DNA of 7,830 nucleotides from assembly GCA_943325435.2 (NCBI GenBank), contig CALPPK020000039.1:1-7830 (forward strand), in the 5' to 3' direction. Made by a program: the position numbers and the translations under genes. This document shows positions 1 through 6,100 of this stretch, one piece after another; within the stretch, counting starts at the first letter, position 1, and every line of letters starts with the position of its first letter. The stretch is from Bifidobacterium breve. GTDB taxonomy: Bacteria > Actinomycetota > Acidimicrobiia > Acidimicrobiales > Ilumatobacteraceae. The notes below the pieces were generated by a model. That model was not told the DNA's origin. It was given only the letters and a program-made list of their open reading frames with translations, and ran no database searches.

Positions 1-441
1 GATATGGATCTTGCAGTCGCTGTCTATTTGGATCTTGTCAATGTTCTGTTGGCTGGAGGTGCAGGGGTCGAAACAGCAATGCTTGCTGCAGCAGGTGCTG
101 GTGATGGATTCAGCTTTGAACAAATACGTCTTGCCCTCGTGCGTGCTCAGAGTTCCCGTGGGTCGTATTGGGACTCTCTACGAGAACTTGGCGAACGTAC
201 CGGAGTTGAATCTCTTGAGGACGTTGCTCACAGTGTGCAATTGGCTGGAGAACATGGCGCGCGTATTCGCCAGTCTTTAGCTGCAAAGGCCACGGCATTA
301 CGCGGCAGAAACCTGGCACGTATCGAACACGAAGCTGAAGAGCGCACTGAACATATGGGTCTGCCGATAGTCCTTCTCTTTCTCGGCTTCATATTGCTCG
401 TCGGCTATCCGGCTTTTGTCGGAACCTTGGGTGCGCTGTAG
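1..441 (+). CDS. tadC: TadC-like pilus/secretion platform protein (GspF/T2SSF domain), 3' part
   Basis: This is the C-terminal part of an inner-membrane platform protein of the GspF (type II secretion F) family, TadC type, which with TadB forms the membrane base that couples the TadA ATPase to Flp-pilus assembly. The reading frame is open from base 1 (the ATG at 4 is preceded in frame by an Asp codon), so the gene starts outside the window and about 146 residues are visible. Family features seen are the Y-L-D-L-V-N-V-L-L-A-G-G opening with VETAML, the cytoplasmic helix with LRELGERTGV, an SVQLAGEHGARIRQSL helix, and a final membrane segment (MGLPIVLLFLGFILLVGYPA) close to the C-terminus, as expected for this family. 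The gene order TadC, small pilin-like gene, TadE, TadE, TadG supports TadC over TadB. The stop codon lies inside a perfect hairpin (431-446). Family assignment is strong; the TadC rather than TadB name comes from order and the actinobacterial-style sequence. Confidence 0.85.
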   Translation, partial: DMDLAVAVYLDLVNVLLAGGAGVETAMLAAAGAGDGFSFEQIRLALVRAQSSRGSYWDSLRELGERTGVESLEDVAHSVQLAGEHGARIRQSLAAKATALRGRNLARIEHEAEERTEHMGLPIVLLFLGFILLVGYPAFVGTLGAL

Positions 442-446
442 CGCAC
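431..446 (+). other. Perfect 6-bp hairpin over the tadC stop codon
   Basis: GTGCGC (431-436), loop TGTA, GCGCAC (441-446) form a perfect inverted repeat that includes the TAG stop of the tadC-like gene. The bases after it (TATCTAGATC) are not a T-run, so it is not a classical intrinsic terminator. It sits 19 bases before the Shine-Dalgarno of the pilin-like gene, which is the only real gap inside the operon. A role as an mRNA processing or stability element that uncouples pilin level from the platform genes is an inference; part of the complementarity could be chance. Confidence 0.4.
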
Positions 447-464
447 TATCTAGATCTCAAAACT

Positions 465-470
465 AAGGAG
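465..470 (+). promoter_or_regulatory. Strong Shine-Dalgarno of the pilin-like gene
   Basis: AAGGAG with 6 bases to the ATG at 477. It is the clearest ribosome binding site in the window and fixes the start of the 64-residue product. The downstream tad genes lack sites of this quality and start by overlap with the preceding stop codon. Confidence 0.75.
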
Positions 471-476
471 AGAAAC

Positions 477-671
477 ATGTCAATTTCACGACAGCTATAT
501 CAGTACTACCGCATTCGGTTCGATGCTTCTCATGAGCGAGACATTGAACGAGGAGAAGTGAGTGCAACCACTGTCGTCATGGCAGCCGCACTGATTGCCC
601 TCGCCATCACCGTTGGCGGAATTATCAGTTCGCGAGTGCGCGACAAGGCAAATTCGCTGAACCTCGGATGA
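477..671 (+). CDS. Small Flp-position pilin-like membrane protein (64 aa)
   Basis: A candidate major pilin (Flp) of the tad locus, recognised mainly by place and architecture. It lies between tadC and two tadE-like genes, the usual position of flp or of the short DUF4244-like pilin genes of actinobacteria. It has a 26-residue charged leader ending in ERG, then EVSATTVVMAAALIALAITVG as a single hydrophobic helix (about residues 29-51), and a short polar tail with SRVRDK. A type IV prepilin peptidase cut after Gly26 would leave a 38-residue mature subunit, on the short side for Flp. The canonical Glu at mature position 5 is missing (Thr instead), and the usual T-A-E-Y signature is absent, so the protein is either a divergent pilin or a minor component. 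The strong ribosome binding site fits an abundant product. Its last codons overlap the next start (ATGA, 668-671). Alternative: a small pseudopilin or an unrelated membrane peptide. Confidence 0.7.
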   Translation: MSISRQLYQYYRIRFDASHERDIERGEVSATTVVMAAALIALAITVGGIISSRVRDKANSLNLG

Positions 672-1069
672 TGCTGCCCTCCGAGGCGAGGCAGAACCGG
701 GGCGAGACCAGCATCCAAGCGGTGCTTCTCGTCCCGGCGGTTCTCGGAATCTTCTTTATCGGTGTTCATGTAACAGCGCTAGTTCATGGTGCCCATGTTG
801 CAAATGCAGCAGCCATTCGCGGAGCACAGATTGCAGCATTTTCGAACAGTGAAGGAAACGATGTTGTGAGAGCACTGAATGAAATGGAACAAGTGGTCTC
901 TGACTTGGGATCTCATATGTATTCAGCTCCGTCACTAAGTATTGGAAGCAAATCCGTTCAAGTCACAGTAAAAGTGGCTGTTCAGTCCGTAGTTCCTTTT
1001 CTCCCAACTTCGATCACAAGGTCTGCAACCGTCAGTCGCGAGCAGTTCACTACGGAGCAAGACAGATGA
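668..1069 (+). CDS. tadE: TadE-like pseudopilin (first copy)
   Basis: A 133-residue TadE-family protein, a minor pilin-like component needed for Flp pilus biogenesis and exposed outside the membrane. The N-terminus shows the family pattern: polar leader, NRG (residues 10-12), ETSIQAVLLVPAVLG, then a membrane helix to about residue 40. It is followed by the amphipathic stretch HVANAAAIRGAQIAA, which matches the Ala/Arg-rich helix after the TadE membrane segment. The remainder (about 60-133) is an extracytoplasmic region with beta-rich character (VQVTVKVAVQSV). Mature position 5 after Gly12 is Gln instead of Glu. The start at 668 overlaps the preceding TGA by four bases; an ATG at 671 is equally possible and changes one residue. 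There is no good ribosome binding site, so translation probably depends on coupling. The next gene overlaps its stop by four bases. Confidence 0.8.
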   Translation: MMLPSEARQNRGETSIQAVLLVPAVLGIFFIGVHVTALVHGAHVANAAAIRGAQIAAFSNSEGNDVVRALNEMEQVVSDLGSHMYSAPSLSIGSKSVQVTVKVAVQSVVPFLPTSITRSATVSREQFTTEQDR

Positions 1070-1470
1070 AGAGAAATACTTTGCGTGGCTCACTAACAGT
1101 GGAAGCACTCATTCTGGTTCCTGCGCTAATGATGCTGTTTCTTCTCATCGTGTATGTCGGTCGATTGACAGATGCATCTTTCCGTGTGCATCGTGCAGCA
1201 GATGTCAGTGCACGAATTGCATCTCAATCGAATTTCACTTCAATGATTTCGCATGGAGTTATGGCTGCTCACAAAGATTTGGGAGGCAGTGCTTCTATAT
1301 GTGAACGGACGGATGTATCCATTACCCGGGGCAAAATCGGACGAATCCAAACAGTTACAACCTCAATTCGATGTGTTGTTTCGTTCTCAGGCCTAGGACT
1401 CTTATCGCCGCCTCAACGAACCGTACATGCAACATCCACAGAGGTAGTGGATTATTTCTCGGGGCGATGA
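1066..1470 (+). CDS. TadE-like pseudopilin (second copy, TadF position)
   Basis: A second TadE-family protein of 134 residues, in the place of TadF in classical tad loci. It has a very short leader MKRNTLRG, then SLTVEALILVPALMMLFLLI as membrane helix. Cleavage after Gly8 would put a Glu (E13) at mature position 5, the classical type IV pilin arrangement, so this is the most canonical prepilin site of the four small genes. The helix is followed by an Ala/Arg-rich segment (VHRAADVSARIASQS). Two cysteines (79 and 103) flank the beta-like part of the outer domain and could form a disulfide. It starts at 1066 by a four-base ATGA overlap and ends in an ATGATGA overlap with the TadG-like gene. Which TadE copy corresponds to TadE and which to TadF cannot be decided from sequence alone. 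Confidence 0.8.
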   Translation: MKRNTLRGSLTVEALILVPALMMLFLLIVYVGRLTDASFRVHRAADVSARIASQSNFTSMISHGVMAAHKDLGGSASICERTDVSITRGKIGRIQTVTTSIRCVVSFSGLGLLSPPQRTVHATSTEVVDYFSGR

Positions 1471-1856
1471 TGAATGCAAGGAATCGGGGATCGCTCTCGG
1501 CAATGGTTGTTTGCCTTGTTATGGCGACTATGTCATTGGCAGGTTTGGCATACGACGGAGGCCGCGTTGTTTCTACATATATGGAAATGTCTGATGCTGC
1601 TCAAAATGCTGCCCGATTAGGGGGCCAACAAATAGTTGGTATTCGCGAAGGAAATCCTCGCATTGACGAAGACCTAGCCACCTCAGCAATGCGTACGTAT
1701 TTAGTGGCCCGTGGACTAACTGGATATTTCGATATTCAAGGGACTAGGGCAACAGTCGTGGTTTCAACGAAAATACCGATGCGGATACTTGGAATCATCG
1801 GCGTTGGTGAGCGCACAATTCGGGTGAATCGAACTGTTGATGTGGTGGATGGCTGA
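1467..1856 (+). CDS. TadG-like Flp pilus assembly protein (PF13400-type N-terminus), short form
   Basis: A 129-residue protein with the putative Flp pilus-assembly TadE/G-like N-terminal domain. Diagnostic features are NRGSLSAMVV at residues 6-15, a membrane helix to about residue 28, then GLAYDGGRVV followed by MEMSDAAQNAARLGGQQI, the typical helix of this family. The C-terminal third (ATVVVSTKIPMRILGIIGVG, then a short strand) matches the short actinobacterial versions, which lack the long von Willebrand-like region of proteobacterial TadG. The frame is open back to 1371, but the start at 1467 (or 1470) is chosen because it gives a normal N-terminus and overlaps the preceding stop like its neighbours; an earlier start would add residues read from inside the tadE-like gene. 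It ends in a one-base TGATG overlap with the regulator gene. Confidence 0.8.
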   Translation: MMNARNRGSLSAMVVCLVMATMSLAGLAYDGGRVVSTYMEMSDAAQNAARLGGQQIVGIREGNPRIDEDLATSAMRTYLVARGLTGYFDIQGTRATVVVSTKIPMRILGIIGVGERTIRVNRTVDVVDG

Positions 1857-3106
1857 TGAATCGCATTCAGCGAGCCATAACTATTTGTGGTCTTGTAGCA
1901 ATTCCAATGTGGTCGCTGTGGCAAATTATTTCTGTGGTTCGGTTCGATCGCATCAATGGCGCTTTACTTGACGCAAATGTCAACTCAGTTGAGTTACTTC
2001 TTCTATTGCATGTACTCGTAGTAATAACGTCCCTCATTATTCTCCAATACCTAACTGTTGGTCGCTACCGCACGACGTTTCAGAGCCTTCTACGTTTGTT
2101 TCATCAGCCAATCACTTGGATTGGCGCATCATTGGTGTTCGCTCCGTCTTCACAAAGTTCTTCCACCGTAGTGGCCCATCAATCTGAAGGCATCCCGGCT
2201 ACTGGACTTTTGTCGCCGTCTATTGCAGCCGGGGCGCTGGCTCATGTCTTGCGTAGACGCAGAGAGCAGATTCAACAGATGAAACCACCAGATCGCTTGA
2301 CAGAAGACGAACTTCAAATCATGGAACAGATTCAACGATGCGCACAAGATGCAAAAGTTGAATGCGCGGGAACGGTTGACCTAGTCAGCAACACAGATGT
2401 GGTTCAGATTTTGAGAGCAGTTGACAGAGAATCACCGGAACAAGTCCCCCATGATTTGGTAGTAACGGAATGGGAACTTGTGGTCAAACTGTTTGGATAT
2501 CCAGTAGTTGAAAATGAAGCCGGGGATGTTGCAACGTTTCGAAAACGTCGCGCATTAGAGCTGCTGACATGGCTTGCATTAAACCGAGACCGATCACGAC
2601 GTTCAGCTGCTCGCACTGCAATGTGGGAATTTGATGTTACTGATTCAACTTTTTCAACAATTGTGTCGGACATGAGAAGAGGTCTTGCAGAATTAGATCA
2701 TCGATCCTCGCGATCTGACTGGGTGCCGACTACTTACTCCGATGAGATACCGCTCAATCCGAGAGTCATCACTGATGATGTTTTGATGACGTGTGCCTTA
2801 GAGAGCTTCCGAAAGGATTCGAGAAACTCCTCTGAAATCGTCAGAGCACTTTCACATGTGCGTGATGTGCCATTTGCTGGCACTTCATATTCCTGGGCGG
2901 ATCTTGATGGCACCACAACACGGCTGGTGATCTTGGCGATTACAGCGGCAACGGAGGTTGCGTCTTGGGCCTTGACCGCCGGGGATTCCACTGCATTTGA
3001 AATCGCTGTAACTGCCGGGCTTCGAGTGTTCCCAGGACACGAGGAACTTCTCGCCCTTCAGGACGAAGCAACACGGTCGTGTTTCAAACTTGGGCTGCAT
3101 TCGTAG
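1856..3106 (+). CDS. Membrane-anchored winged-helix/BTAD-type regulator, tad-linked
   Basis: A 416-residue protein resembling the actinobacterial membrane proteins that carry a bacterial transcriptional activator domain (BTAD) and often a LysM domain beside tad loci. Membrane segments are seen at about residues 8-28 and 46-67, a weak one near 86-97, and a fourth at about 113-131 ending in a basic run (RRRR, 133-136), which places the C-terminus in the cytoplasm. Residues 204-300 look like an OmpR/SARP-type winged helix: a leading strand WELVVKLFGYPVV, the helix RRALELLTWLAL, a second helix SRRSAARTAMW and a recognition-like helix STFSTIVSDMRRGL, then YSDEIPLNPRVITDD as the wing. Residues 302-416 resemble a BTAD TPR-like bundle, with VPFAGTSYSWADL in the place of the conserved proline/aromatic linker. 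No LysM is visible; only a short Ser-rich loop (about 98-112) lies where an outer domain could be. It probably senses or tunes pilus expression or assembly, but target and signal are unknown. Confidence 0.7.
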   Translation: MNRIQRAITICGLVAIPMWSLWQIISVVRFDRINGALLDANVNSVELLLLLHVLVVITSLIILQYLTVGRYRTTFQSLLRLFHQPITWIGASLVFAPSSQSSSTVVAHQSEGIPATGLLSPSIAAGALAHVLRRRREQIQQMKPPDRLTEDELQIMEQIQRCAQDAKVECAGTVDLVSNTDVVQILRAVDRESPEQVPHDLVVTEWELVVKLFGYPVVENEAGDVATFRKRRALELLTWLALNRDRSRRSAARTAMWEFDVTDSTFSTIVSDMRRGLAELDHRSSRSDWVPTTYSDEIPLNPRVITDDVLMTCALESFRKDSRNSSEIVRALSHVRDVPFAGTSYSWADLDGTTTRLVILAITAATEVASWALTAGDSTAFEIAVTAGLRVFPGHEELLALQDEATRSCFKLGLHS

Positions 3107-3145
3107 TGTGCATGGCGCAAGTTTGGTACCTGCTCCATGCACACT
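3105..3145. terminator. Hairpin between convergent genes, probable bidirectional transcript end
   Basis: An 11-bp perfect stem (AGTGTGCATGG at 3105-3115 with CCATGCACACT at 3135-3145) continues after one mismatch with GCA/TGC (3117-3119 with 3131-3133). It overlaps the stop codon of the regulator gene and lies 25 bases beyond the stop of the opposite-strand gene. Neither side has a T-run, as is common for actinobacterial terminators, so intrinsic termination is plausible but not proven. The whole spacer between the two stops is 63 bases and holds nothing else recognisable. Confidence 0.6.
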
Positions 3146-3169
3146 TGAAGTGCCTACCAGTGAATTCTT

Positions 3170-6100
3170 CTAAATCGCAAAGGTTATAGAGAATCCAAGA
3201 AGCCTTGTTGAAAGTGACATGCTAAATGGGCTCAATTGAATGTTGATACCACCGGAGAAATTGGCAATTCTGGACCAACGACCCCAATAGTTCTTCTTGC
3301 AACAAGGGTAATGACGTACCCGATAATCAACTCGGAGAGATGCATCTGCATTCACACTCGCGTATGGCGCAGTGTCTGATATGAGAGCGTTAAAGGTGAA
3401 GTCGAAACAACCTTCAAACTCAAATCCTAAACCAGCTATGTTGCCTGTGTTGTAACAGCCATTGCCGCTCATGGAAGATCGAACTGTGAAATGACCCGCT
3501 GAGTCAATTGACACACTGGCCAGATTAAAGGCACGACCTGCGAGGTATGCAGTGCCGCTAGCTGTGAATGCGAATGGTCCAGATTTGGTGCAGTCGCTAT
3601 TTCCACAGTTAGACATGTGGAAAGAAAAGTCTGCAGACCATTGATTTGCAATTCCGACAGATCCAGATTCATTGAGCGAGAAAGCAATTTGATTATCAAC
3701 CCAATGCAGGGATGCTTCTCCGGAGAATTTAATAACTCCGAAATCGACTTTCGTCGACACTGATACATTCGCACTAGACACCGATTGATACATATCAATC
3801 TGTGCGCTACCCAAGTTGTAACCAAAGATAGAGAACTTGGGTATCGCGGCGGTGAATCTAAAAGTAGGGAAGCCGCGTACTGTCCGTGTTCTTGAAAAAG
3901 GGTTGAGATTCTCCACGGGTGCTTGAGTGATACCAAAACTTCCCGCTAACAAAAACTTTGTAGAGCCAATTGATAAGTCTGCTTCGGCACCTATGTACTG
4001 ATCTGTAGATGTCAATGCTGCAGCGACCTTAAAGTGGGCAGAGATGCCAGCGACTGTTAGGTCTGATTCACCTTGTAAGGTCACGCCTCGTAAAGGGTCG
4101 ATAGATCCTTTCACGTACATTGTGTTTTGTGTAGAAGATGAAGTGAGATGCAAAGTGGCATCGAGAGATCCATATGGGATTCCATACATCTTTCCAATGG
4201 TGAAGTTACCGCTAGCTCTGTAACCAGCAAGAGTGATTGTCACGTTTGAGGCATCAAATCGCCAGTCACCGGGTGCAAGTGGCAAGGGAACGTCTGACAG
4301 GATTGTCTTCGGCGCACCCGGAAGATCTCCCATTTGAATCGTGACAGCCAGGCATGGGGCGCCTGTAATGAGGTATCCGGACACAGTTGCGTCCAAGAAT
4401 CCGGGAATAATGACTTGCCCGCTCATCACGATGCACTTGCCGCTCTTGTATTCCAACGTGGCAGGGTTTGCAACGGTTCCAATTGCAAACCCAGAATCCG
4501 TTACAAAAACGGCAGAAGCGCTAACTGAAAATGAAGCTGGTTTTGCAGCCACGATTTTTGGAGAAACAGATGCTGGCGTTGCCGCTTTCCAGACATATTC
4601 AAAAGAAGCTTGTGCCGTTTGAATGCCTGGTAGAGAAAGACTTGCGCGCGATCTAAACAACACGGCTGCTACACGACCCTTAAGGAAATCAACTTCCATT
4701 TGATCGATGTCTACATTGACGCCCATGAACGAAGCTGTACCCGTTGCGTTCACAGTGAACAGTGGTTTGACGTTAGATAACTTTGGTGTGTAACGCACTC
4801 CCACACTAAGAGTCATGTTCCGAAGAGATAGTTCATCAAAACTAAAATTCTGTGGCTGTAATGGCGATAGAGAGACCTGCATTCCTTCTGAATAAGCGCC
4901 AGCTCCATCAGTTGGGACAGTGATATTCCCTTGAATAAATTGGTCAGTATCAAAGATGCTGAAGAATCCTCCGAATGACAACTTTGCAATCTGACGAGCC
5001 TCATCGGCTACCAGGTTCACAACAGCATTTTTGAAACCGTACGAGTCGTCACCAATAGGGATGCTGATGTTTGCTGAACTAGCAGTCAAATTCACATTCA
5101 ATTTTGGTGAGAGAGTTACAGGACCATTGAAAGTAAGACTTTGTCCAAATACTTCTCCATCAAGTTTTAATCCCAGGCCGGTAAAAGTGTCTCCGCCATG
5201 TGTACAAGATGTCGGTGCGATTATGTACTCGAAATTACTTGATTTGAAATTTGCATCCGACAAGGTGAATATCGCAAGTCGAGTATCGGTTTCACCAGCA
5301 TGGACCACGATGCACTCATCACTCTGAAGCTCTGGTGCTGTCAACGTGAATTTCTCAGTGGTAGGAATTTTAAAGCGCGAAACCATAGAAGGAGGCAGTG
5401 TTGCGGCTGCTGTGAATACTCCATTAGCCAAAAGTGGCTCGCTAATCGTCACGTCAGCATTTTTGATAGCCGTGTTAATCCATTCCGGCACAGATGTGTC
5501 AGCTTTTCTTACCGACGCCTTTGAAGCAGTATTAAGAGGCAGGGCCTTGACTTTTACTGTCTTGCGCTGCGTGGTCGTACTTGTCTGAACCAGGACTTCG
5601 AAGAGAAAAGTCTTTTTGCTAGTCACTTTAGGAATAAATGCATGAGCACGAGATAAATAGCGATTGGTAATATCAACTTTGGGTGCAGGCGCACCAGAGG
5701 GGCATTGTGAAAATTCTTTTACGTCTGCTGCTGTTGTGCAGCGCTGTATCCACTTGAAATTGAGAGCTTGACCGTTCTCCACAGACTCATCTGCATCTAA
5801 CTGAATCCGATTCGCCCTTGAATTAGATGATGTTTCTAGTTCGGCTGGAATGGCCTCAGCTTTAAGCACGGGAGCCGGAATTACGTGGAGGTTGACTCTT
5901 TGAACTGCATTGTCTGAAGCGAAATCAAGTGTGTAACCATTTGCATCTGGTTTTGCACTACTTGCAATATCAAAATGAAGGTAGAGGCGCTTTGAAACTT
6001 GGTTGGGGGTTAATGCAGAACCGTACTGACACTTAAGAAGCCGATTTGCGATACTGCAAGCCCAATTGACTCCAACAAACTTTGTGTAGACCAATTCACT

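Noticed and set aside
1371..1466. N-terminal extension of the TadG-like protein back to 1371
   Set aside because: It would read 96 bases of the preceding tadE-like gene in another frame and bury the leader; the start at 1467 matches the overlap pattern of the operon.
2404..2673. Ser-rich 89-codon minus-strand frame
   Set aside because: Antisense to the winged-helix region of the regulator; composition is that expected of a shadow frame.
3469..3936. 155-codon open frame on the minus strand
   Set aside because: It lies entirely inside the large exported-protein gene in another frame, has no ribosome binding site and reads as low-complexity, non-domain protein; the long frame has a signal peptide and regular modules.
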